NCBI GenBank assembly: GCA_963653425.1
Contig: CAVJWC010000010.1
Location: 1-34,289 of the forward strand
Direction: 5' to 3'
DNA length: 34,289 nucleotides
Source of the DNA: UMGS692 sp963653425
GTDB taxonomy: Bacteria > Bacillota > Clostridia > Christensenellales > CAG-314
The notes beneath the pieces were generated by a model, which worked only from the letters and a program-made list of their open reading frames with translations, made no database searches and was not told where the DNA came from. Below, one piece after another: positions 16,425 to 24,764 of the stretch. How positions within the stretch are numbered: the first letter of the stretch is position 1; each line of letters begins with the position of its first letter. The translations under genes were made by a program, and so were the position numbers.

Positions 16425-17603
16425 TTACTTATCGCGCTTCTTTTTGAAAAGAGAGATAAATCTCTTCAGGCTGTCCGAAAGCGTACACACGACCTGATTT
16501 CTTTCGGCAAACAAGCCGTATTTTGTCTTAACGCGGTTGAGTTTATTGAGGATGGGTTGCGTTAAAACGAGAAGGAAAATCACGTTGGAATACATATAGG
16601 TTATCGTTACGGGAAGGGCGGAAACGACGTACATAAGGTATCTGTCGAAGGTAAAAGTTCCGCCGGCGGAAACGGTCGTCCAGACGTCCATAAGAAGCGA
16701 AAAAGCCGCTCCGCCGATTATTCCCGCCAGGGCGAGAAAGATAAAACCGACTTTCTTTTTTCTCGTCGTAACTAAGCCAACGACAAGTCCTATAAGTCCC
16801 CAGGAAAGCATCTGAAAGGGCGTCCAGGGACCTTGACCGAAGTATATGTTGGAAACGATAGCCGTAAAACTGCCTACTATAAATCCCGCCTGTCCGCCGA
16901 AAGCTATTGCCGTTATTATAACGATAGCCGTAACGGGTTTGAAAAAGGGAATGGGCGCGAAAACCATTCTGCCTACTACGGAAATTGCCGTCATTACGGC
17001 GATAACCACCATTTCTCTAACTCCCGTTTTTTGCTTTTCGAAACGGAAAAAGAACGGCACGCAGGTTAAAAAGGCTATGGCAATGGAAATTATATTGTAC
17101 TTTCTGTCCTTGAAAAGCACTATTCCCAAGGCGATAACTGCAGGTATTACGGCGCAGTAAACTATAATCGAAGCAAGCAAACTCTTGTTCTTCTTTTTGG
17201 GCGCGTCTAAGTTAACCCGTTCGTCTGCCTTTGAGTTTTGCTCGTTAACGTTAACCTGCCTGTCTGCATCGGATTTCGGTTCGATTGCGTTAATCGGTCG
17301 CTCGTCCGTTCTGACCGCGGCGCCATAGGAAACTTTATCCGCAGTTGAATCGGACTCGTCCGAACGAGACTTGTCAGCGTTAACCCGTTCGTCCGAATCG
17401 ACCTGTCTGTCTGCCTTTGAGTTTTGCTCGTTAACGTTAACCTGCCTGTCTGCGGTTGAATTTTTATCGGCTGAGCCGTTTTCGGTGACGTCGTTTTCGG
17501 CAATTCCGTTTTTGTCGTCGCCTATCTCAACCTGTCGTCCGATTTTATCGTTACCGCTATCGTTGTCGCCGTTGATGAGGTCTTTTTTCTTATTCTCGTC
17601 CAC
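16425..17603 (-). CDS. ECF transporter S-component, predicted corrinoid-specific
   Basis: The start is a GTG at 17603 with an AGAGGA site, inside the end of the ATPase gene (14-nt overlap). Residues 1-137 are a hydrophilic, Asp/Asn-rich stretch with no membrane segment. It contains an exact 15-residue repeat (ADRQVNVNEQNSKAD at 51-65 and 113-127). Residues about 140-185 add two membrane helices, and about 195-355 form the S-component fold (PF12822-like) with the FAPIPFFKP loop, the GGQAGFIVG motif and six or so helices. In ECF systems the S-protein binds the vitamin and topples in the membrane for release. Cobalamin or a relative is inferred from the riboswitch and from the capture proteins, not from this sequence. 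The long charged N-terminal extension is not a normal S-component feature. Confidence 0.85.
   Translation of the reverse strand: MDENKKKDLINGDNDSGNDKIGRQVEIGDDKNGIAENDVTENGSADKNSTADRQVNVNEQNSKADRQVDSDERVNADKSRSDESDSTADKVSYGAAVRTDERPINAIEPKSDADRQVNVNEQNSKADERVNLDAPKKKNKSLLASIIVYCAVIPAVIALGIVLFKDRKYNIISIAIAFLTCVPFFFRFEKQKTGVREMVVIAVMTAISVVGRMVFAPIPFFKPVTAIVIITAIAFGGQAGFIVGSFTAIVSNIYFGQGPWTPFQMLSWGLIGLVVGLVTTRKKKVGFIFLALAGIIGGAAFSLLMDVWTTVSAGGTFTFDRYLMYVVSALPVTITYMYSNVIFLLVLTQPILNKLNRVKTKYGLFAERNQVVCTLSDSLKRFISLFKKKRDK
17223..17453. repeat. perfect 45-bp direct repeat within the S-component gene
   Basis: 17223-17267 and 17409-17453 are identical, 186 bp apart, and encode the duplicated linker segment of the S-component. 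Each copy includes the palindrome-rich CGTTAACGTTAAC. Exact identity at the DNA level points to a recent duplication or ongoing recombination. Confidence 0.9.
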
Positions 17604-19281
17604 GTTTTATCCTCTTTGCTTTTTCTACGACGTCCTCCGCCGTTACCGCTCCGCCGAAAAAGCTTCTGCTTATACGGCTTGCCGAAGTCGTATAGTAGGT
17701 GTTTTCCGAAAAGAACTTCGTCGGCTCCGCTTCGGAAACTATCTGTCCGTCGAAAAACATCGCGCATCTGTCCGCGTATTCCGCCGCGAATTCCACGTCG
17801 TGCGTAACCACGACTATAGTCATTCCTTCCGCCTGAAGACCTTTGAGCATATCTCCAAGAATGCGCTTGGAATAAGCGTCTATACCCTTCGTCGGTTCGT
17901 CGAGAAGAATTATTCTCGGTTGCATAAGCAGAATTTTTGCAAAAGCGGCTTTCTGAAGTTCTCCTCCGCTGAGGTCGAACGGATGGGAAGATAAAAGCTT
18001 TTTTATACCCAGTTTTTCGGTAAGAGCTTCTATTTTCTCCTTTCCTTCGTCGCCTTTAAGTCCCATTGCGTCGGTAGCTTCTTTAAGGTCGTCCATAAGC
18101 GTGTTTTTCACGAAAAGGAGTTGCGGATTCTGAGGAAGGAAAGCTACGTTCTTCCTGTAAAGCTTATCCGTATTGTATTCGGAAATCTTTTTGCCCCAAA
18201 GACGATATTTCCCGCGATAAAGCCTTTTGTTTCCGCCGATAATTTTAAGCGCGGTGGTTTTGCCTGCGCCGTTTTCGCCCAGAATACACAGAAATTCGTT
18301 TTCCCGGACGGTAAGATTCATTCCGCAAAGAACGTCGGGCGTTTCTCTTTCGTAACGGAAAAAGCCTTCGGTTATCTCCACCGCTTTTTCATTATAAGAC
18401 TTGGGTTCCTTTTCGGCTTTAACTTCGCTTGCAAGCGACAAATCCGCGCCCGAAAGATATTCCGCAAGAAAACGCTTTCCGTCCTTAACCGAAAGAGGCG
18501 TTTCGTTCTTTTCGCCCAAAGCTCCCGCTATTTTCATTGCCGCGGGAAGTCCGTATCTCATAGGATGCTTTTCTATTACGTCGTAATAATCGGTAAGACT
18601 TTGTGGAGCGGAATCGACGAGAACTTTGCCTTCGGACAGCATAACCACTCTGTCCGCAAGAGCGAAAATCTCTTCCAATCTATGCTCCACGAGAATAATC
18701 GTAACGCCGATTTCTTCGTTTATCTTTTTAAGTGTGGAAATAAACTCGCTCGCGGCAATGGGATCGAGCTGACTGGTCGGTTCGTCTAAAAGCAGAACCT
18801 TGGGATTCATTATCATGACGGAAGCAAGATTAAGAAGCTGTTTCTGTCCGCCCGAAAGTTCCTGCGTGCTTTTTCCGTACCACTTGGAAATACCGAAAAA
18901 GCCCGATATTTCGGCAGATCTTCTTCTTATCGAGTCTGAATCCATTCCGAGACTTTCAGGTCCGAACGCAAGTTCGTGGCGAACCTTATCGGTTACTATC
19001 TGTTTTTCGGGGCTTTGCATAACGTATCCGAAATCGGTTACGGACGTTCTTTCGTCGAGCGAATCCATATCCTTTCCGCAGTAGAGAATAGAACCTTCCG
19101 TCTTGCCCGTCGGCTTCATCTGACGTTTTATAAGGCTTAAAAGCGTGGTTTTTCCGCAACCCGATTCTCCGCAAAGCAAGACGAATTCGCCTTCCTTTAT
19201 GGAAAGAGAAACGCCGTCGAGAGCCTTTTTCTGCGCTTCTGGATAGGTAAAACTCAGATCTTTGATTTCAAGAAATGCCAT
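17590..19281 (-). CDS. fused double ECF ATPase (EcfA-EcfA')
   Basis: Two ABC ATPase domains lie in one chain. The first has Walker A GESGCGKTT (38-46), signature LSGGQ (142-146), Walker B LLLDEP (163-168) and switch His-200. The second has GENGAGKTT (335-343), LSGGE (437-441), ILLDEP (458-463) and His-494. Both sites look complete. In most ECF transporters these are two genes, so here the heterodimer is covalently linked by about 60 residues (245-300). It powers uptake with EcfT and the S-component. It overlaps the EcfT gene by 28 nt and the S gene by 14 nt, in an operon with strict coupling. Confidence 0.94.
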   Translation of the reverse strand: MAFLEIKDLSFTYPEAQKKALDGVSLSIKEGEFVLLCGESGCGKTTLLSLIKRQMKPTGKTEGSILYCGKDMDSLDERTSVTDFGYVMQSPEKQIVTDKVRHELAFGPESLGMDSDSIRRRSAEISGFFGISKWYGKSTQELSGGQKQLLNLASVMIMNPKVLLLDEPTSQLDPIAASEFISTLKKINEEIGVTIILVEHRLEEIFALADRVVMLSEGKVLVDSAPQSLTDYYDVIEKHPMRYGLPAAMKIAGALGEKNETPLSVKDGKRFLAEYLSGADLSLASEVKAEKEPKSYNEKAVEITEGFFRYERETPDVLCGMNLTVRENEFLCILGENGAGKTTALKIIGGNKRLYRGKYRLWGKKISEYNTDKLYRKNVAFLPQNPQLLFVKNTLMDDLKEATDAMGLKGDEGKEKIEALTEKLGIKKLLSSHPFDLSGGELQKAAFAKILLMQPRIILLDEPTKGIDAYSKRILGDMLKGLQAEGMTIVVVTHDVEFAAEYADRCAMFFDGQIVSEAEPTKFFSENTYYTTSASRISRSFFGGAVTAEDVVEKAKRIKRGRE

Positions 19282-20135
19282 AAAATATTCTCCTTGATTT
19301 CCATAGCCGCGGGAAGAACCGCAAGAAACAACATCGCGCCCCAGACGACGAAGTTTTCCGCCGTAAACAACAACCCCGTCATAACGGGATAAAAGTTATA
19401 ACTTCCTCCGCCGAAAGCGTAACCCAGAATAATAAGAACTACGCATACGGCGCAGTAAACGCTGACGAGCGTATCTCTGCTTCTCCATTTGAAATTACCG
19501 AACGCCGTTCTTCCGGGAAGTCCGTAACCTCTTGCTTTCATACTGTCCGCCGTAGTTACTCCGTTTTCGAGGCTCATCGAAATAAGAGCCGAAATGACGC
19601 GGAATTTATGCCTTATACGCTCGGTGTAGCCGTTACCCGAGTAAACTCCCATGGACTTCTGGGCGGAGTCTATTTCCCTGAAATTCTTCTTGAACTGCGG
19701 AACGAAGTTAAGGACCATCGACAGCATAAGCGAAAGTTTGGGCGCGACTCTGCCGAACAGAAAAACGAATTTCTCGCTTGTCATAACGGCGTGATAGGAC
19801 TGGAACCAATAATACACCGCGGTTATCGTAAGAGAAGCGTTTATTCCGTAACAAATTGCTTCTTTTGTAACGGGATTGTCGTTAAGAAAGAAAAGAATGG
19901 TTTCTCCTTTATGGACGAAAAGCGGATTGGTAAGAGCCATAACAAGCATCAGAGGAAGCGCCCACAAAAGGCTTTTCACGGCTTCCTTCGTATCGGTTAA
20001 AAAGAAGTAAAACACCACCGAAAACACCAATGAAATCGCAGTTACAGCGGGGTGAGCGTTAAACATTGTTATGACGAGTACCGCAACGTAATAAAACAGA
20101 AGGCACACGGGGTGACAGGTTTCGAATCTTTTCAT
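19254..20135 (-). CDS. ECF transporter transmembrane component (EcfT)
   Basis: The 293-residue polytopic protein has hydrophobic segments near 10-40, 55-75, 95-115, 225-240 and 255-280, with the cytosolic coupling region at about 140-215. It contains SMKARGYG (198-205), the Ala-Arg-Gly coupling motif of the CbiQ/EcfT family; the first coupling site (AQKSMGV, 158-164) is a weaker variant. EcfT joins the ATPases to the S-component. Its ATG overlaps the stop of the small DUF4430 gene by 4 nt (ATGA). Confidence 0.92.
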   Translation of the reverse strand: MKRFETCHPVCLLFYYVAVLVITMFNAHPAVTAISLVFSVVFYFFLTDTKEAVKSLLWALPLMLVMALTNPLFVHKGETILFFLNDNPVTKEAICYGINASLTITAVYYWFQSYHAVMTSEKFVFLFGRVAPKLSLMLSMVLNFVPQFKKNFREIDSAQKSMGVYSGNGYTERIRHKFRVISALISMSLENGVTTADSMKARGYGLPGRTAFGNFKWRSRDTLVSVYCAVCVVLIILGYAFGGGSYNFYPVMTGLLFTAENFVVWGAMLFLAVLPAAMEIKENILWHFLKSKI

Positions 20136-20809
20136 ACGCGCCTCCGTTTAAGCAAATCGAAATCCACCGCAAATTCGCCCGTCTGCACGTTCCGCGAAAT
20201 CTCGGTTTCGTTGTTTTCAGGGAAAGTCAGATTTAAGCTACCGAGCGCGGAAAAGCCGAAAGAGTCCGTCAAAAGTCCGAATTCGTCCCAGCCTACGTCC
20301 CTTCCGAGGTCGCAGGTATAACACCAGACTATTTCGTCTTTGTCTTTAAGAACGTATTTACTGCATCCGTAATTGGGAATAACGTCGTTGACTTTATAAA
20401 TCCAGCCCGAAAGTTCTCCGCAACTGAATTCGTAAAGCTGATTTATACCCTGAACGTAAATGCTTCCGAACTGCTCGGTATAAATACATTCCATATGGAT
20501 TTTGTTGTGTCTTACCGCCCTGTCGAGAATGTTGAAAACCGTATCTCCTTTTCTGAGAACGTACTCCGTTCTCGGAAGGATAACGCCGTCGCTCGGGACG
20601 TATTTTTCGTCTTTAAGCGCAGGATCGAGCTTATCCATATTGTCAAGTATGGTCTTGCATTCTATAGTCAGGAAAACCGTCTGACTGTCGGGGGTAATAT
20701 CGTCGATATGCGTAAGATAATAATCCTCAACGGACTGAATTTTAGTTCCGCTGAAAAGCACCGCCAATATGAATATTATCACGCATATAACAACTATATC
20801 TTTCTTCAT
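20132..20809 (-). CDS. small membrane-anchored DUF4430 protein (225 aa)
   Basis: Residues about 4-20 form one membrane anchor or uncleaved signal. Residues about 42-165 match DUF4430 (PF14478), the domain related to the C-terminal beta-domain of transcobalamin and intrinsic factor. Hallmarks are LTIECKTIL, DGVILP, DTVFNILDRAV, GINQLYEF, SGWIYKVND (134-142), and YVLKDKDEIVWCY. The last 60 residues are of no recognised type. It should sit on the outer face of the membrane next to the ECF complex. The inferred role is holding the corrinoid with the toroid protein or passing it to the S-component. It starts 2 nt after the toroid gene's stop. Confidence 0.88.
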   Translation of the reverse strand: MKKDIVVICVIIFILAVLFSGTKIQSVEDYYLTHIDDITPDSQTVFLTIECKTILDNMDKLDPALKDEKYVPSDGVILPRTEYVLRKGDTVFNILDRAVRHNKIHMECIYTEQFGSIYVQGINQLYEFSCGELSGWIYKVNDVIPNYGCSKYVLKDKDEIVWCYTCDLGRDVGWDEFGLLTDSFGFSALGSLNLTFPENNETEISRNVQTGEFAVDFDLLKRRRV

Positions 20810-20811
20810 TT

Positions 20812-22743
20812 TTATTCGTCGCTTTCGCCCATAGCCGACGCCGCTTTTTTAGCTTTTCTTGCTTTGATTCGTTTAACCAGAACTACCGAAAGAACAGCAA
20901 CGACGACGACGAGTACGGCTGAAATTATAAGAGCCGTTCTGAGGTTGTTTATCTGAGTCTGAGCTTTAAGTAAATCTTCGCCGTGAGTTATCTTGCTTCG
21001 GTCGTATTCGGAAAGAGCCTTTACTCTCTTTGCAATGTCGTTTACCGTGTCCGCGTCTTTAAGTCCGATATTCTCGAAAGGATTGAGCTTGTCTCTTATT
21101 TCGTCGTTTATATCGTCGATTTCCTTCTGAATCGCGCGTACTTTCCCGTAAGCTTTTTCCACTTTAAGAACGTAAACGTCCTTTCCTTCGAAATCTTCCG
21201 ATTTTTCGAGCTTGTATCTGAGCCTTACGACTTCAGCGTAATATTCCGTCGTGAGTTTGTCTTCGGAAGGAAGCGCATCTGCGGATTTTTTGTCCGAATC
21301 GGAAAAGTACAGAATAACGTCGTCTCCGCCCGAAGCGTTGCCTTTTTTGAGTTCTTCGTTCTCGGGAATAACCAGACCTAAGCGCTCGCACTGCTTTACG
21401 AGATTATTATAATTTTCAACGTACCGCATGTCAAACGCCTGAACGGACAAAAACAGATCAAGCGCGTTTTTTACGGCAGATTCGTCGCTTTGGTCGGTCA
21501 AAGCTTCGAGTTCTTTGCTGACGCTGTCAATAAACTCTCTTTCTTCCGAGGAAAACTCGCTTCTCATGTCGTAAAGAAAACGCTGTCCAGTGAGATACCG
21601 TTTCAGAGCAACGAGAGTATAAAGAGTCTGCTCGCTCGCCATAGTGTTTGCTTCGTCGGGCTTGGAAGTGGGATTATCGGGATCGTAGGTAAACGAATGC
21701 AGGAAACCGCCGTTATCCAGTCTGTATTTCAGTATTCCGTCGAGAAGAGTCTTTCCGTTCTTTATGAAACGGCTGTCGGTCAAGGGGTTTATGTTGAGCG
21801 CGCAAAGAGCCACTGCTACCTGACAGGTGCTTTCGACGTTGACCGTTCCCCAACTTGCGTAATCTCCGTCGTTCGTCTGTACGGAGGACAGCCAGGCAAG
21901 GCTTTCTTCGACGACTTCGCGAATCTTCTTGTTCATTAAAAGGAAGTTTCCGTCTTCGTCCTTCATTTTGGCGGACGTGTACGAATAGACCGTTTCGGAA
22001 TTCACGTAGGGCGCAAGAGCCTGAATTGCCATAGCCGTTATATCGGGATCGGAAACCGTTCCGCTCATTGCAAAACCGCCGTCGGCAAGCTGAAGTCTGA
22101 GTATCTCTTTTATAAAGTCGCCTCTCTGGGTAACGGCGTCTTCGGGAACGGCGTAAGCTTTACTGTCGAGCGTTATGAGTCCCCATATCCAGCCGTTTAT
22201 ACCCTGTCTTCCGCAGGACGCGGTTTTTCCGCGATTATAAGTTCCGTCTTCTATGAGGTTTATCGGCTTTCCTTCGTATTCGCCTATATTCGTGGGGTCT
22301 CCTCCCATCGCGATAACGGCAAGAGATATTCTGTGCCACTCGGTCGCTTTGTATTGACTGAGCTTATGCGTGGTTTTGTATCTTTCCGAAACGACGTCGG
22401 AAATAACCGCAAGGTAAGCGTCGTAATCGTCTTCGTATCCGTATCTTCCTATCCCTATAGGATACCAGTCGCCGGGAGTAGTTCCCGCAAGCGCAAGAAA
22501 TTCGGGCGAAAGCAACTTCCCGTCGTACTTATCGGCGTGAACGTCGGACTTCTTCCAATCTATTATTCCGCATATAAGTTCGTCGAGATACTCCGTCGTA
22601 ACTTCGGCTTTTTCATCCGCAAAAACGTAATCTCCGCAATAATTCCCCTGTCCCTCTATACGCAAGCAGGGAGCAGCCGAAAAGACTGCCCCCACAATGA
22701 ACAGGAGTAATATCGCGGAAAGGATCAGCGCGGTTTTTCTCAT
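20812..22743 (-). CDS. membrane-anchored alpha/alpha-toroid protein, intrinsic-factor-like
   Basis: Residues 1-23 are a signal peptide without lipobox. Residues about 50-390 are an alpha/alpha-toroid of the prenyltransferase/squalene-cyclase superfamily, the same fold as the alpha-domain of intrinsic factor and transcobalamin. Repeats show LADGGFAMSG with DPDITAMAIQAL (233-243), NDGDYASWG with TCQVAVALCAL, and DNGGFLHSF with SEQTLYTLVAL. The catalytic DxDD of squalene cyclases is not seen. Residues about 400-600 form a helical stalk, 603-623 a membrane helix, and the tail is basic, so the toroid faces outward. AGGGAGGT precedes the ATG. The B12 riboswitch, ECF genes and DUF4430 neighbours make corrinoid capture the best guess. 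It could instead modify or bind another ligand. Confidence 0.88.
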   Translation of the reverse strand: MRKTALILSAILLLFIVGAVFSAAPCLRIEGQGNYCGDYVFADEKAEVTTEYLDELICGIIDWKKSDVHADKYDGKLLSPEFLALAGTTPGDWYPIGIGRYGYEDDYDAYLAVISDVVSERYKTTHKLSQYKATEWHRISLAVIAMGGDPTNIGEYEGKPINLIEDGTYNRGKTASCGRQGINGWIWGLITLDSKAYAVPEDAVTQRGDFIKEILRLQLADGGFAMSGTVSDPDITAMAIQALAPYVNSETVYSYTSAKMKDEDGNFLLMNKKIREVVEESLAWLSSVQTNDGDYASWGTVNVESTCQVAVALCALNINPLTDSRFIKNGKTLLDGILKYRLDNGGFLHSFTYDPDNPTSKPDEANTMASEQTLYTLVALKRYLTGQRFLYDMRSEFSSEEREFIDSVSKELEALTDQSDESAVKNALDLFLSVQAFDMRYVENYNNLVKQCERLGLVIPENEELKKGNASGGDDVILYFSDSDKKSADALPSEDKLTTEYYAEVVRLRYKLEKSEDFEGKDVYVLKVEKAYGKVRAIQKEIDDINDEIRDKLNPFENIGLKDADTVNDIAKRVKALSEYDRSKITHGEDLLKAQTQINNLRTALIISAVLVVVVAVLSVVLVKRIKARKAKKAASAMGESDE

Positions 22744-22831
22744 AATCGGTGACCTCCCTGCAATATGTTTTTTTCATTGGCATTCCGTAAAATTACGGTA
22801 ACAATGAATCTTATGTCTGACTATTTTATTT

Positions 22832-22857
22832 GCGCGGAAACTTAAACGTTCCCGCGC
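22832..22857 (-). promoter_or_regulatory. intercistronic hairpin between lipoprotein and toroid genes
   Basis: GCGCGGGAAC pairs with GTTTCCGCGC (one G-U) around a 6-nt loop, with no T-tract after it. It is more likely an mRNA-stabilising or processing hairpin than a terminator. Such a hairpin could set a higher level for the first gene than for the transporter genes. Confidence 0.55.
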
Positions 22858-22878
22858 TATAAACCGTATTTATTGAAG

Positions 22879-24357
22879 TTATGCGTTAAGAGCTTCTCTC
22901 AAAGCTTTTTCGGCTGCAACGATGTCTTCTTTTTCAAGACCGTAAGTTGCGATTACTTCCATAGCCTTTGCGTATGCTTCGGAATCGGTCTTATTCTGCT
23001 TATTAGCGATAGCGATAGCGTTGCTGAGAGCGTCTTTTTCTTTAGCTACGTCCGTGAAATATCCGGGGCCAAAGTAAGACTGCTGAAGGTCAGCGCCGTA
23101 AGCAAGAGTAAAGGATACTCTCATGATGTCGCCGTCCTGAATGTAATAATCCGCAAAACCTACGTTGGGGTAAACGCCGTTTACTTCGTACATCCAACCG
23201 GAACCGTAAGTATAATCGAATTCGCCGAGAGAATTGTTGTCGTAAGGTTCGTTATCGTCTACGCTGAAACCGTCGGATTCGAGAACTTCGAGAAGGTTAG
23301 CGGGGATCTTGTTTTCGTGATAGAAACCTTCGATAGATGCCATATAGAAGCTGGATTCAACCTGACCGGTGTACTTTACCTTGATGTTGAGAAGGCTGAG
23401 TTCGTAAATAAGAACGTGAGAAGCTCTGAGGTTATCTTCGAGGTGACCTGCTTCATAGCCGAAATATTCTTCGATGCTTGCAACGGTCGCGTCGTCAAGA
23501 GTAACGAGAGTTGGTTCAACTACGTATCCGCAACCGATACCGAAAGCGTCCATAGAGAAGGTGAACGTGGGAGCTGCTTTTACGAAATAGATCTTAAGAA
23601 CGAGTTCCGTGGTGTAGTCGCCGTCGGTAGCCGAGATAACGATGTTGTTTTCGTATTCGGTGAATTCAAGGGTGAAGCTGGTCTTTTCAGAGTCGTCCCA
23701 GTTAACGCCGACAGCTTCGCCGTTGTTGGTAACGGTACAAGCGATCTTCTTGCCGTCGTTGTCTTTAGCGAAAACGTCGAAGGTGATCTTCTTGGTTCCG
23801 TAGGTCTTACCGTCTTCGAGAGTGGTGGTAATGGTGGGTTTAAGAGCGTCGATCTGAGCTTTGTTGAGAACGGCTGCGATTTTGTCGTTAACGGCGGTCG
23901 TGTCGAAAGCTTCAACCTGAGCAACGGTCTTAAGAGCGTTGATTGCTTCTACAGCTTCGTTGTAGATAGCGCTGACGGTCTTCCATTCAGCTTCGTAGTA
24001 ATCTTCTTCTTTTACGGCGGTTATCTTTTCGATAGCTGCTTTCTTAGCGTTTGCAAGTTCTTCTGCGGCTTTCTTTTCGTCAACCTGAGTCTTGGTAAGA
24101 ACGGAATCCATATAATCGTTTACGGATTTTACGTCGTACGCGTTTACTTCGTCAACGGTCTTGAGAGCTTTAATCTCTTCGATTGCCTTTGCGCGAGCGT
24201 CGGAAATAAGTTTCCATTCTGCGTCATAGTAGTTAGTCTGCTCGTAAGTTTTGAGTTCTGCGATTTTTGCTTCCATTGCGGGGGTAACGTTTACGCAACC
24301 TGCAAGACAAGCAAACATAGCGACGAGTACGAGAAGAACAACGAGTTGTTTTTTCAT
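22879..24357 (-). CDS. DUF4430 lipoprotein, first gene of the cobalamin operon
   Basis: GGAGG precedes the ATG. Lipobox CLAGC puts the lipid on Cys-21. Residues 43-94 and 120-171 are two copies of a helical repeat (YYDAEWK, later YYEAEWK, with ALKTV and a final TKTQVD/NKAQID), a stalk. Residues about 175-260 are Ig-like, and about 263-420 are DUF4430 with GSGWMYEVNG (385-394) and YYIQDGDIM. The C-terminal 60 residues are helical. So a beta-domain related to that of transcobalamin is held away from the membrane on a stalk. It lies directly under the cobalamin riboswitch and is probably the most abundant product of the operon. The inferred role is surface binding of corrinoid, with the toroid protein supplying the other half of the clamp. 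Confidence 0.9.
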   Translation of the reverse strand: MKKQLVVLLVLVAMFACLAGCVNVTPAMEAKIAELKTYEQTNYYDAEWKLISDARAKAIEEIKALKTVDEVNAYDVKSVNDYMDSVLTKTQVDEKKAAEELANAKKAAIEKITAVKEEDYYEAEWKTVSAIYNEAVEAINALKTVAQVEAFDTTAVNDKIAAVLNKAQIDALKPTITTTLEDGKTYGTKKITFDVFAKDNDGKKIACTVTNNGEAVGVNWDDSEKTSFTLEFTEYENNIVISATDGDYTTELVLKIYFVKAAPTFTFSMDAFGIGCGYVVEPTLVTLDDATVASIEEYFGYEAGHLEDNLRASHVLIYELSLLNIKVKYTGQVESSFYMASIEGFYHENKIPANLLEVLESDGFSVDDNEPYDNNSLGEFDYTYGSGWMYEVNGVYPNVGFADYYIQDGDIMRVSFTLAYGADLQQSYFGPGYFTDVAKEKDALSNAIAIANKQNKTDSEAYAKAMEVIATYGLEKEDIVAAEKALREALNA

Positions 24358-24433
24358 GTTTACGCCTCCAAAAAAATGTTTTTTTTCGTGCCCGATTTCT
24401 TAGCATCCGAAGCCCGTCCGCCCGAAAAAGCAT

Positions 24434-24464
24434 AAAAAAAGCCTTTCCGAAGCGCAGGAAGGCT
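24434..24464 (-). terminator. riboswitch expression-platform terminator
   Basis: AGCCTTCC and GGAAAGGCT enclose an 8-nt loop and are followed by seven T on the minus strand, between the cobalamin aptamer and the first gene. With cobalamin bound the terminator should form and switch the operon off. The anti-terminator partner was not worked out. Confidence 0.85.
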
Positions 24465-24543
24465 AAACAAACAAAAGTAAATGCTGCTTTCAAAATGTTT
24501 ATTCGGACCTGTTCCTCACTGTCAAGAAACGTATAGCACCTTA

Positions 24544-24672
24544 ATACACCGGCAGGGTTATCCGACTTAATGAAAGAGTCGCTTTCAAATTACGGTAATG
24601 ACTGTTGCAGCGGATTTGCACCGCTATTCCCCCCGTTAACGGGTTACTTTTATTCGCCCGATCCGAGTGTAT
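24544..24672 (-). promoter_or_regulatory. cobalamin riboswitch aptamer
   Basis: Read on the minus strand it has GGGAATAGCGGTGCAAATCC with GCTGC (B12 box, 24607-24630), then ACAGTCATTACCG, and the 3' motif AAGTCGGATAACCCTGCC followed by GGTG. Outer stem P1 is ATACAC (24667-24672) with GTGTAT (24544-24549). These are the conserved core elements of the cobalamin class. The segment after the B12 box is short, so it is not the most common subtype. A covariance-model score would settle class and ligand form. Confidence 0.88.
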
Positions 24673-24695
24673 GCCGACTTCAATCGACGGGAGAC

Positions 24696-24724
24696 AGTAT
24701 AGCATAGTCCGATATTTTTGTACA
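24696..24724 (-). promoter_or_regulatory. promoter of the cobalamin operon
   Basis: On the minus strand TGTACA (24719-24724), 17 nt, TATACT (24696-24701), with TG one base before the -10. Transcription should begin near 24689, just ahead of the aptamer. The weak -35 is offset by the extended -10. Confidence 0.7.
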
Positions 24725-24764
24725 CCGTTTTGAGTGTATTTTTCTTTATATTTTTTCACTAATG

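Noticed and set aside
20812..22743. Squalene cyclase or prenyltransferase enzyme
   Set aside because: The fold matches, but the catalytic motif is missing and the protein is secreted and anchored in a B12-regulated operon.
22786..22799. Palindrome CCGTAAAATTACGG as a regulator site
   Set aside because: It is short, A/T-rich in the centre and inside an operon; no second copy was found at a promoter.
22873..24435. 520-codon plus-strand frame opposite the DUF4430 lipoprotein
   Set aside because: It is antisense to a well-supported gene, has no ribosome site and no recognisable domain.
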